Assembly: GCA_005656395.1 (NCBI GenBank)
Contig: SRSI01000038.1
Coordinates: 930,001-994,000, forward strand
Direction of reading: 5' to 3'
DNA length: 64,000 nt
Origin: Strongyloides papillosus
Lineage: Eukaryota > Nematoda > Chromadorea > Rhabditida > Strongyloididae
Positions 10,807 through 21,290 of the stretch are shown here, one piece after another; position 1 is the first letter of the stretch, and every line of letters starts with the position of its first letter. Position numbers and translations under genes: made by a program. The notes under the pieces are model-generated. The model saw only the letters and a list, made by a program, of their open reading frames with translations. It was not told the origin of the DNA and did not search any database.

Positions 10807-11502
10807 GGTAACAAAAACAATATAAGTAAGTAAATTTATTTTATTAGAGTTGGTGACATGTCTTTTTCTTTGTTAAATTTCAAAAGTAGTAAGGGGAACT
10901 TTTTCTATTAAAGAAAAATTTTTTTAGTACTTAAAGTAGTAATTGTTTTTAAAAATTATAGTTTTTTCAAAATCCAAGAAATTTCTTAGAAACTTTTATT
11001 TTCAATTGTTAGAAGAAATTAAAGAATTTAGTATATCAAAAAAGTAATCAATTTTTTGAACATTAGTTTATTTTAAAATACATTTGTCAACATTCCAAGT
11101 GCTTCCTATCGAGATATAAGTTAAAAATTACAGGTTACTATACTATTATTATATCTTTTATCTTTTTACCTTTTCTAATAAAAATATATGTTTATGTGCG
11201 TAGTTTAACAACATTAATTAACAAGCACAAGATTTTTATATTTTATAAATTATTTATATGTTACTATAATACTAAAAAATATTTACATAAGGAAAAAAGT
11301 TTAGAAAAATAACCGAATTATATAATAAAATAATAGATTAATCCTAAAGTAGTGTTAATCATTATTATTTAATATAATAATCGGTTGAGTTAAAAAAATC
11401 ACATATTAAAGTTTTATGAGGCGGAAAAAAAGAAAAGGTTTTACCAACTCTGAAATTGAGCTAATAATAACCACTATTGTTCTTATAAATTCTACTTTTT
11501 AG

Positions 11503-11675
11503 ATTATATAGCATCGCTTTATAATGATATTGACAAGGAGAGGAAAAATCTTGATTGCGATTACAGTGATTATATAATAATATTTTTTATTTTTATTATT
11601 AGTGTACTAATAATAATTCGTATGTACAATTGCTGCAAGAACTGTTGTGGTAAAAATAATGGTAATAGTAATTAA
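11503..11675 (+). CDS. Terminal exon of a small single-pass membrane protein
   Basis: Too short for an ORF search at 60 codons. After a CTACTTTTTAG acceptor the frame reads YIASLYNDIDKERKNLD, a short acidic stretch, then one hydrophobic segment (YIIIFFIFIISVLIII). A cytosolic-style tail with paired cysteines (CCKNCCGK) follows, and the stop is TAA 11673-11675. Paired cysteines next to a membrane segment often mark palmitoylation. Upstream, the frame starting MRRKKRKGFTNSEIELII (from 11417) could be the preceding exon. No family recognised. Confidence 0.35.
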
Positions 11676-12430
11676 ATTTTTTTTTATTCTGTTGTTAAAT
11701 AAATTATTTTTGTTGTATCTTTTTATTTGTATGACACCAATTTGTAGTATATATTTGAACTGTTATATAAGAAAAATTTATGTTTAAAGAGTTTAATAAA
11801 GTTTTAAATCTCAATATTTTTCTTAAAAAATTTGATAAATGCTTTTGATTATAATATTAATTCTTATGATAATTTTATTTTTGAAAAATTGTCATTAACG
11901 AAAACATTTTTAATGGCATTTTTTTAAAAATTCTAAAGTGATTTTTTTATAAAAAATATTTCATTAGAAAACTCATCTTTTCTACTATCTATCTGTAAAT
12001 TTTAAGAATAATACCTGCCAGATTTTTTGAGTTATTTTAATTTTTTTATCGTCTACCTTATTTTTATCATATTTTTGCATTATTATTATGATAAGTGTTA
12101 ATTTTAAGGATTTTTTTTCTATGTAAAACTTTAATCAGATAATTTTTAAAGTAATTAAAATTTCAATGGACGAATTTTAAAACATAAATGTATGAATAAC
12201 ACTTTTTTACTAAATAAGATAAAGCAAGTTTTTACAATGTATACAATTATCAAAATTGTTCCTTAGTGTTTTTAATTTATTAATTGTTAAAAAAATTATA
12301 AAAAAAACTATGAATATTTTGATATTATAGTTTTCCCAACTACACATAAAACCTAATCATGTCACCACGTGTCGTGCAATTAATGCTAAACCATCATTAA
12401 CAGTTTATGAAAATACATGTTGCATTTTAA

Positions 12431-13975
12431 TAGACCAACCTTAGACCTGCCTTCGGAAGGTCAGAGCTGGTTCGCAAAGCGTATTTTTTTAAAGCAATTT
12501 TATACTTAATTATAAATCAATGTATGTATATAAAAAAAATTTTTTCATTTAATTATGTATTTATGGGGAAATAAAATAACCGACAAAACATTGTTATAAC
12601 ATATTAATATAGAAAATTTTTTATCTTTGAGAATCATTTTATAACGTTTGTCTTTACTGAAACTGGATAGTTTAAAAAATTCATCTGACAAAAGAATTTT
12701 ATTTATGTCCAAAAAAGTGAATAAAAATAAATATTTAATATATTTTGAGCAACTATTTAAATGCCTCTCCATTATAGTTTTGAAATTGATATAAATATTT
12801 CAATGTCATTCTTTTATTAACTACATAATCATCTTAATTTTAAAAATATATAAATGAGAAAAAAACAAAAAAATTAATGCCTAAAAATATCTTCTTTTGT
12901 TTTTAAGCTACAAATTTCGTTATAGTTTTTATGTTTTAAGCCAAACTTTGTTCTATGTAATAACATTAGCATTGTTTTCTTTAAACAGCTGTTCATAAAA
13001 GTTATAACTTTAGAAAATGTTAATTTCTACCAAAAAATAGTCATCATCTCTTGATCCATTACTTTATTCATTTTTTATTAATTCTTTTAATATTGAGTTT
13101 ACCCTTTTTTTATACTTTAATCTTATAAATGAGTTTTAAACCATAAAATTTTATTAACTTTTTGGAGAGTTTTTATTGGAAAAAAACTATTAAAAAATGT
13201 GTCTAAAAAGTGATGTTTTCTAACAATAATTTGGCCAGATATGAACCGAAAGTTTCAAGACTTATTTTTCCCCTTAAGTTGAAAAAAATACATCAAACGA
13301 CTATTTGACCATAAAAATTAATCAATTTTGAAAAGAGTTATGTCTGGAACGAAATTGATTTGCACAAAAATAATGAGAAAAAAGCAAAAAAGTTGACACT
13401 CAAATTAATATAACTTATTTCATTTTCATAGTTAAGCTAATAACTACGTTAGACTCTTAGTTTTTAAGTTAGACGTAAATCTATCAAATAGATACTATTT
13501 TGTTTGTTTTCGTCAAGTTACGACTAAGTTGTAGCTATTAATCTTTTGAGATTTCTTTTCAAAATAGTCACCACTTTTTAGACCATAACTCGGCTAATTT
13601 TGACACAATTCCATATTATTATGTTTCCGCACTATTCTGGAATTTGATCCTTCAAATGGCATATATACCGTTGTATATAATATATTTTATAATAACGTTA
13701 TTCCCTGTACAAAACTATGATAAAAAAAAGGCCAAAAAAACACTGTTTTTTAAAGATAATTTGGCCAATTATGGTCCAAAACTTTTTAGACCTATCTTTC
13801 CCCACTAAGTTGGAAAAAAAATACATCTTTTAGCTATTTATTTATAAAAATCGGTTAAGTTTGAGAGGAATTATGATAAAGACAAATTTTTTTTTCTTAT
13901 TTCTTTTTGATATAGATTAAAAGCTAAATAATGGTAAAATATTTATGAACAACCTCAAATATCAGTAATGTCTAA
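12431..13975. repeat. Hairpin-headed repeat family, copy 1
   Basis: Begins with a GC-rich inverted motif (TTAGACCTGCCTTCGGAAGG) that also opens the copies at 33664 and 44113. It continues with the same AT-rich sequence (GAATTACAT/ATTTATGGGG, GAATCATTTTATAACG) and contains diverged internal units about 525 bases apart: a CTAAGTTG...ATACATC landmark lies near 13275 and again near 13802. Non-coding. A 75-codon minus-strand ORF inside it is chance. Confidence 0.75.
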
Positions 13976-14488
13976 TAAAATCAGCGAAACTTAGAACTGA
14001 TTTGTACCATATATATCTATCATATTTAATAATTTAATTCCGCATTTTATTACTTATTAAAAGTTTAACGGAAATATTTTTTTTATTTCATTATTTCAAT
14101 ATTAAAAAATCCACAGAAAGTTATTCAAATATCAGATAATTTTAGAATTATGAAAATATATAATAAAATAGATTTTAAAAAATGTCTAAAATTTTAAACA
14201 TTTAAAAATCTATGTAATATTTTAATGGTAATCATCAATATTATAAAATATGATAAACTGATAATATTAGTTGAGAGTTTATAACTGCATTATAACGAAC
14301 AAAAGATTTTTAAGTTTTTTTATATATTTTTACATTTTTTTAAAGAAAAAAAATAATATATACAAAACAGCAGCGAACATAGTGAGTTCGCTAATTAAGA
14401 ATTAAAAGCACAAGTCCGGCGGTCAAGTAGTGAGCGACGAGCGAAGCAAGTTACTGCTTGTAATGATTATATAAACATATTAAATAAA
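13976..14488. other. AT-rich spacer with a GC-rich hairpin patch
   Basis: Mostly featureless. At 14372-14392 AGCGAAC and GTTCGCT form a 7 bp perfect stem with a 7-base loop. It is followed by a locally GC-rich patch to about 14460 that contains further GCGA repeats. No tRNA fold was found in it. Function unknown. Confidence 0.4.
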
Positions 14489-15156
14489 ATGGACAAGGAA
14501 CATCTATTGAATGCCCAAACTATTGAAGTTGTTAATGTGCCACTATCTTTTACAATGACTATCAAGAGAAGATCCGATAATATAAAAAAAATGATTTATC
14601 ACAGCAATGCGCCCCCGTGAAGTTATTTAACTAAAGACAAGTCACATACAACAACAATTGGGATAAGGAAGATGATGTAAACTTAAAAGAAGTATTTATT
14701 GCAGGAAGTATTAAAGCTATAAGCATTAAAGCTGGATCTTCAAACGTCATTTTTATTGAAGACGCCTCAAGTATCCATTCATCCTCCTTAAATGTTAGGA
14801 AACTAAGATACCATGGCATCTACTTCTGTTTTGTTAATGAAGAATATCAATACTACAAATTACTTCATTTCTGTAACAAAACTTTTTCAGTTTCACGTTC
14901 AACATGACCAAAAACATCAATTGAATGTAATTATGTCAAAAGATGCCTTGTTAAGTATAACAAGACAAGAGTTAATGCTGTAAAATGGAGACAAGAGAGA
15001 GGATTGAAAATTTTATTTGAGTTTATACTCCAAAAATTCATCCAAAATTGTGACCTTCATAAAATAATGAAGGATGACGAAAATAAATTAATTTTACATG
15101 CATATAGTGAGGATAATTACAATGCCTATGAAAAGATTGCAAATCTCCATACGTAA
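14489..15156 (+). pseudogene. Decayed protein-coding gene, unrecognised
   Basis: The first 43 codons run from ATG 14489 (MDKEHLLNAQTIEVV) to TGA 14618. The text then continues in another frame as about 150 codons with ordinary composition (WDKEDDVNLKEVFIAG... to ...YEKIANLHT), broken once more by TGA 14905-14907 and ending at TAA 15154. Two nonsense codons and a frame change mark it as dead. No domain recognised; it may be the remains of a host gene or of an old transposon. Confidence 0.45.
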
Positions 15157-15456
15157 TTTAAAGGTACAACTAATACTATAGTAAAAATTCTATTTGCTAA
15201 TGATTTTAACAACTTCTAACTTTTTCCAAGAATTCCTACTAAAAAAACATTCAAAATATCATTCTTATGTTGGTTAGACAATATTAGAAAGAAGTAAATT
15301 GTATTAAAACGATTTAAATCAGTTTGTTTTTTTTTTCCTGTAGCGATTTTACTTAGAAATTTCATAGATATTTTATTTCTTTTATTGTAATTTTTTTTGA
15401 TTGTAATAAATTTAAGCAACGTATTGGTACTTGTTTATTTATTCTACAAACCTATT

Positions 15457-16461
15457 ATGGATAAGCCTGAAATAAATCTATTATCTTTACCGGATAATTT
15501 TAAACTTCAAATTCTTAAGAAATTAGATTGGGAGAGCTTAGTGAAACTTAAGTTTGTATGCAGAGATCTCTACTTTTTAATTAAAAGAAATATTTGGTCT
15601 CTTAATAAACTAGAAATGTATTATTTTTCAATTGACTATGATGGAAATAGAATATCCAGAGCTCACTATAAATTAATGAACACTGAAGGTCCACGGAGAT
15701 ATAGACATTCAAAACATGTAAGTTTATTTTTAATTTTATGAATAAATTAAAAAAAAATTTATTTTAAGATTGAATTTAGTAATGGAGATGTATATGAAAA
15801 TTTTTTGAAAAAAATAGATTTTACAAAAATTAAACGTCTTGTTCTTAGAAATTTCTTGAATGATGAATACATAGTCGTATGCCATGAAAATGACTCTAGT
15901 AAAAACTTTTATAAATATACTTTTTTATTTAAATTACTAACTGGAAGATTCCGCGCTGAGTACCTTTCTATTAAAATTGAGAGAAGTAGAAAGTTTGGAA
16001 TGATTTATGATGGTAATATTCTTAGAAAGGAATCTCTTAGAAAATTGGGATTTTTTGAAAATGACGGTACACGTTTAGTTGGAAAGAAAATTGCAATGGA
16101 CCTCCTTACCGGCAATCCTATCTTAGAGTATGAGAATAGTCCTACGGATACTCGTAAAACACTTCACGTTCAAACAACAAATCATCTATTTAAACTTGGA
16201 CTTTTTAATCCTGACAATACATGTGGTCGTATACGATTTACACTAATTTTCCAGGACCTCTATAAATTTGGTATTCTAAGGGAAAGATTTTATAGAAAAC
16301 TATTTGAAAAAATAAATTTTAACAATAATTTAATGGAAGAAAATAATGATAAAGTATATTCGATAACGTCTTATATGAATTGTTCAAAATGTGGAGTCAA
16401 ACATGAAAATTCTTTACTCTATGACAAAGATCTTAAAGAGCTTCATATTACGTTAAATTAA
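15457..16461 (+). CDS. F-box protein (intact, two exons)
   Basis: Exon 1 is 15457-15717 and exon 2 is 15769-16461, joined in phase 0 across a 51 bp GTAAGT...TTTTAAG intron; product 317 residues. Residues ~7-50 form an F-box (LLSLPDNFKLQILKKLDW, then VKLKFVCRDL), the Skp1-binding motif of SCF ubiquitin ligases. The rest is a family-specific substrate region ending in a C-x2-C-x3-H motif (CSKCGVKH). ATG 15457 was chosen because it sits directly before the F-box; the open frame upstream has no good start. A nonsense-bearing relative lies at 2560-3571 on the other strand, so the family has been duplicated and scattered. Substrate unknown. Confidence 0.8.
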
Positions 16462-16739
16462 CATGATCAGATTTGTCTTTGGATATGTAATGTCTTTGTA
16501 AATTTAATAACTAATATATCGATATTATTGTCCTTCTTTTTATTATTCTTAACATTAAAATAAAACTTTATATCCATATTTTTATTGCTATAATAATAAA
16601 TAAAAAACATTGTACAGTAAATGAAGAGATAATATCTTATACTAATATCAATTTATTTATTGACAATATTTTTATAACTTAACTACCTTTAATTATGAAG
16701 TATTCATGAAGATTCAATCTATTTATATTTATCTTCATT

Positions 16740-17075
16740 TTATATTGGTAAATAAAAATTCAAAGATCCATTAGATGGTTGAAATGCTCTTGTAGTTCTA
16801 TGAACATATGAATTTGACCCTGGCTTTAGTTTGGATTTTGATGTATAAGCAGATGATTCTGTTGTGCTTGAGGTGAGATACCGACTTGATGGTCTTGAGT
16901 GTGCTGAAGACAATCCACTTTTTTCAAACTTTATCTGACTGTTCTTTTTTTTTACTTTCATTATAACTGCAATCAAAATAACTGTTATGATAAGTATTAC
17001 AACAATAACTACAAGAGATATAATAATTGATGATAGCTTTTGAACTTTAGTATAATATTCAGTTAATATTAAAAA
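16740..17075 (-). CDS. C-terminal exon of a single-pass membrane protein
   Basis: After an AAATAG acceptor (17078-17076) the frame runs through a short juxtamembrane stretch (LTEYYTKVQKLSS), a long aliphatic membrane segment (IIISLVVIVVILIITVILIA), and a basic stop-transfer (KVKKKNSQIKFEK). A Ser/Thr/Arg-rich cytosolic tail of ~60 residues ends at 16740. This looks like the last exon of a type I membrane protein. No upstream exon is visible before the MULE at 17284-19899, which may have landed in the gene. Family not recognised. Confidence 0.45.
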   Translation of the reverse strand, partial: FLILTEYYTKVQKLSSIIISLVVIVVILIITVILIAVIMKVKKKNSQIKFEKSGLSSAHSRPSSRYLTSSTTESSAYTSKSKLKPGSNSYVHRTTRAFQPSNGSLNFYLPI

Positions 17076-17283
17076 CTATTTGCAAATAATGTAACAAAAT
17101 AATTACACATAGTAGTAATAAACAAGCATAAATTTCTATCTTTAGTAATTAAAATTACTACATAACTTTTAATCATAATCTTATAAAAAACTATGGTCAT
17201 CTGGTTCCTTAATATAATCATCCATAAAAGTTGTTAAATAATCATAAAAAAGTTTATAAGTAATATACTTAACAATTATAGCT

Positions 17284-19899
17284 AGACATGGGCGGGTCGG
17301 TAAATTTTTCGACCCGGGGTCGGTCGGTTTAGGATCGCCTTTTTAAAATCGACCCGGGTCGACCCAAATCGACCTGTTAAACTAGTAAGATATACCCTTT
17401 TAAAAGGCTTCCACTGGTTTCACCAATAGACTATTTTCTTGTTTTATATTAACGTATACATTATTCCAAAATATTTATCTAATAGTATTATTATTCACGA
17501 ACAATCAAAATTATTTTTTATACAAAAAAAGCAAGAAGAAATTTATATATATTAAATCTTATTTTTTAAATGTGACGTCGATAATTTGATCCAAAAATAC
17601 CTTGAAATAATCCACTGAAAAATTTTCATAAATTTTTTCAAATTGTTGTGACTTTACGCTAGTAAATAAGGTATTCTTTTCCTTCTCATACTTAGTGACA
17701 TATTTTGCTTCAATAGAGTTTAGTATGGGGAAAATTCTATGTGTAGTACTTTTTTTTCTGAAAATCTCAAGCCTGTTTATGTAACTGTGGAAACTTTCAG
17801 AGATATTACTTGTTCTGCAAGGTGCTTTGTATATCGAAACATTTTCACATGACATCCATTCAAATTTTAAATAATTAATAAATTTATTAATTGATAAAGT
17901 TAATGGTTGGTATTCTTTACTAACTTTTTCTAAATCACCTATTAGTATACCCATACATCTTGCAAAATATTCTTGTGGAACATGCGGTAAATAGTATAAA
18001 TATGTAGCAATTTTTTTCAACTTTTTGATATAAGTGGTCATACGTAGATTGTACTTGTTGATTTTTTTATTTACGACAAAATATAGCTGCGATTTTTTCA
18101 AATTTGCTTGTAAACATCTTATATAATGGAAATGGCAAAGATAATGGTGGTTGAAATTTCTTGTTTTTTTCAATGCACTGATAACGGCTTTTTCTTTATC
18201 GGTAACTACACTTATTGCGTTATAATTTATAACTTTATTTTGTTTAAGAGCAAGAGTATCAACATTATCAAATATATAATTAAACAAGCATGAGTAGTAG
18301 TCAAGTGATTTTTTTTTTGTAAATGCTATAGCGAATGGCATACTACGGTTGTTTTTATTTACAAAATGTAAAGTATAATACTGTATATATCCATCTAAAG
18401 ATTTTTTGAAGCTTCCATCACAAATAATTACAACAGCATCTTCAACAAATCTTTTTACCATAGTATCAGTTAAATACAAAATTATTCCATCATTTTTTAA
18501 AGAGTGGTAGCAAGTTTCGTTAAAAAAATTTAATGATATTGTTTTATTTCGTAAATTATCATGTACCCGATTGCTAATTGATTTTAAAAATTCTTTTTCA
18601 GCAGGAAAAGTATCTCTTGTTATCCATTTTAAGTAATCAATTTTATTAACAGAACAAAATCTTCTAATATCATTTAAAAATTGTAAATAAAGTGAACTTG
18701 GCTTAGAAAAATTCTCACTTGTTTTTTGTAGTATTTTTGTAACCATTGCTTCATTTATAACATCATAAAGAAGAGTGACCTTGCAATTAACATGATGAGG
18801 ATTACCTTTAAATTTTTTTGGACATATATTACTTTTTCTTTCTAAATCATATATAGCTCTACATTTTATACACCCTTCCTTCTCTAACAACATCTTTCCA
18901 CTTACTTCAAAAAAATCACTTGGAAACCCGTAAAATTCAAAAAAAGCATTTCCAGCAGAACGTTGAGAAGGCAAATTTAAAATCTTATTGTCTTTTAATT
19001 TACATCCAATTATATCAACATTAAAATTATTTATATCAAATACTCTTGTATTAGGATCATGATTTCCATTTTCATCAATAACACTTCTACTTGATGATAA
19101 TTTGTCTTTTATTTCTTTAAATCTCGTAGCAACAGTTCTTTCACTAATTTTGTGTCCACCTGATTGTAATTCTTGGAAGAGTTTTCTAGAACCACCTTTG
19201 TTCTCCTCTATGTATTTCACAATATATTTGTATTCATCACTTTCACAGTTTTTTGCAAATTGTTTACTCATCATGTAATATTCCTCTATTTTTGGATTGT
19301 TATTGCTATCTTTTAAATTGAATAAAAACTAATGTTAATATAAAAAACCCCTATTTATTATAAAAATGTCATGAAAAAATTTGATTATGTCTCATTATAA
19401 TTTTCGTTGTAGGACAAATCATTTTGCATATGCAAGGTGAATCCAGACTTTCCCCTTTTAAAAAACATAATATTATTATAATTAAAGAAAATTTTCTATT
19501 AATAAAAATATTACAATATATAAATTATAAATGACCCCTTAAAACTAATAAATTGTTCAAATTCTTAGTAGTTAAATTAGTTCGTCGACAATTTCTAATA
19601 TATAATAGTGTTGAACTCTCAGATTTGATGTTAGTTGACTTTATTACTCTTAATTTTTGATAATTGACTATGTAAATTAGATGCTGATAACTTTACTGAA
19701 CTCCAAAAATGTCCAATATTAATTTCAGAACTAATATTTTTAATATGGTAAAGATAATTATTATTGTCACTAACAGATAAATCACCCAAAATTGTTAATG
19801 AATAGTATAAAAACCGATCCTAAAATTTGGGGTCGACCCTTAAAAATTGGTCAGAGGTCTACCCATTTTCAAGGGTTGACCAGGGTCGGATCCCATGTC
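17284..19899 (-). mobile_element. MULE-type DNA transposon
   Basis: The ends share an inverted GACATGGG motif (17285 and, inverted, ~19892-19899). Inside them are imperfect GC-rich subterminal repeats built from GGGTCGACC-like units (17290-17385 and 19810-19895), very unlike the AT-rich host. One intact transposase lies between them. No convincing 8-10 bp target duplication was seen. Confidence 0.8.
17559..19274 (-). CDS. MULE transposase
   Basis: 571 residues, uninterrupted. The N-terminal region is helical and HTH-like. A Cys/His cluster (C135, C138, C151, H160-C164) resembles the FLYWCH-type zinc module often found in MULE proteins. The RNase H-fold catalytic core shows D286 (IICDGSF), D359 (VVTDKEK), then the C-x2-H motif CHFH at 380-383, and E493 (SNISESF). 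This order is the MULE DDE signature. It cuts and re-inserts the element via its terminal repeats. The intact frame suggests recent activity or recent arrival. Confidence 0.88.
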   Translation of the reverse strand: MMSKQFAKNCESDEYKYIVKYIEENKGGSRKLFQELQSGGHKISERTVATRFKEIKDKLSSSRSVIDENGNHDPNTRVFDINNFNVDIIGCKLKDNKILNLPSQRSAGNAFFEFYGFPSDFFEVSGKMLLEKEGCIKCRAIYDLERKSNICPKKFKGNPHHVNCKVTLLYDVINEAMVTKILQKTSENFSKPSSLYLQFLNDIRRFCSVNKIDYLKWITRDTFPAEKEFLKSISNRVHDNLRNKTISLNFFNETCYHSLKNDGIILYLTDTMVKRFVEDAVVIICDGSFKKSLDGYIQYYTLHFVNKNNRSMPFAIAFTKKKSLDYYSCLFNYIFDNVDTLALKQNKVINYNAISVVTDKEKAVISALKKTRNFNHHYLCHFHYIRCLQANLKKSQLYFVVNKKINKYNLRMTTYIKKLKKIATYLYYLPHVPQEYFARCMGILIGDLEKVSKEYQPLTLSINKFINYLKFEWMSCENVSIYKAPCRTSNISESFHSYINRLEIFRKKSTTHRIFPILNSIEAKYVTKYEKEKNTLFTSVKSQQFEKIYENFSVDYFKVFLDQIIDVTFKK

Positions 19900-19953
19900 T
19901 ATTCGTCTTCTATAGTTTTGCGTTAAAAAATAAACATCAAAAAAAGAATTTCA

Positions 19954-20154
19954 ATGATTTATGGTAATGTATTACTTTTAAGAATAGTAAAGGATAATAT
20001 TGTTATAAATTCATACACTCATTTTCGAGATGCGCGATTATGGGCAACAAATTTCAAAATTAATGTATACGTACAAAGTGAATCTATGACACTAAAATTT
20101 TCTATTTTATATCAGTTAGATGCATTATTACAGCACATTGATATAAGTACATAA
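19954..20154 (+). CDS. Small hypothetical ORF
   Basis: 66 codons from ATG just outside the MULE. It has mixed, protein-like composition (HFRDARLWATNFKINVYVQS) but no recognised motif. It could be a fragment of a host gene cut by the MULE insertion, or chance. Confidence 0.2.
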   Translation: MIYGNVLLLRIVKDNIVINSYTHFRDARLWATNFKINVYVQSESMTLKFSILYQLDALLQHIDIST

Positions 20155-20354
20155 AATTTTGTTTGCCTTAATGTATTCAAAGTTTATGAGTAATTTTTTT
20201 ATGTTAAATATAATGTTTAAAATGCAATATTTGATAAAATAAATTATAATTGTTAAAAATTAAAACACAATCAATTATTTGATAGTGAAATGAATTTCGT
20301 TGATTTTGAAAATTACGTTCAAAATTTTTTACGTAGAACTTTTTTCACAGCGCT

Positions 20355-20800
20355 TTTTTAATAATTTAAAAACGTATATATAGGTTTTCAGACACGCTGA
20401 ATTCGAATTTGATATTTTCAAGATTGGGGTTTTCCATTTTTTATAATTTTTTGCCACAAAATATACTTAAAAGTAAGATTTTTCAAAATTTATCTTGGTA
20501 CTTGAAAAGTACTCCAAAAATGGTGAAGAATGATATACATATTGTTATAGTTTCATAAAGTAGTTTTCGAGATACGCAATCATGGTCGAAAACTTTCAGA
20601 AGCCATAAAAACGCGTAGAGTGGATATATAAAGCTAATGTTTTATATGTAGTAATATGTCACCTAGGGATATTGTTTAAACACATAAAAATGGGATCTTA
20701 GATTTTTGCTTGTCCCACATATTTAAAATTGCTCAATTTTCTCAGGAAACTTATTTTAAATTTATTTATAATAACTAACATATTGTAAAAAAAAATCTTA
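20355..20800. repeat. Old dispersed repeat, copy 2 (uninterrupted)
   Basis: Aligns with 9165-9354 plus 10263-10560. Reading across GATATACATATTGTTATAG near 20530 gives the unoccupied form of the site filled by the foldback element in copy 1. Non-coding. Confidence 0.65.
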
Positions 20801-21290
20801 ATGTTTGTCGAAATTGCTATTATACGAAACAACATATGCCAGAAATGGCACGTACGGCTAATTTTAAGAAATTTAATTATTTCAATATAATAAAACTTAA
20901 ATCAATCATTAGATCTTACTTTTTAAAAAAAATTTAGTAGTTTTTATATTTTGTATAATTGAATTTTTAGTTTTTAATTTTTGCTAATTTGTTGTTTTAA
21001 TAGAAAAACCTTTAAAATTTCAAAAGCAAGAATTTTTTCCATTTGTCCGTTATAATTTTATTTGTGTGACGGTACTACTTTAGATTTTTCAAGCAATATT
21101 TTATAAAAAAAAGATAAAACTTTAAAATAATTTATAATATTAAAATCTTCAGGAAAAATGGTTGATCTCAATAAATTTCCTTGGATTATGTACATATACC
21201 ACAGATATTCGTAAATGTTAGACATATTACTTCTAAATTTTTGAATTTTTTTAGTAAATTTTAGTTCCAGATCTTATGGGCTTAAATTTA
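20801..21290. other. No supported gene
   Basis: AT-rich downstream flank of the astacin-like gene (its 3' UTR side). Nothing recognised. Confidence 0.4.

Noticed and set aside
12545..12772. 75-codon minus-strand ORF
   Set aside because: Lies in repeat copy 1 and is not open in the homologous parts of copies 2 and 3.
14372..14460. tRNA gene in the GC-rich patch
   Set aside because: Only a short hairpin can be drawn; no acceptor, anticodon and T-arm arrangement.
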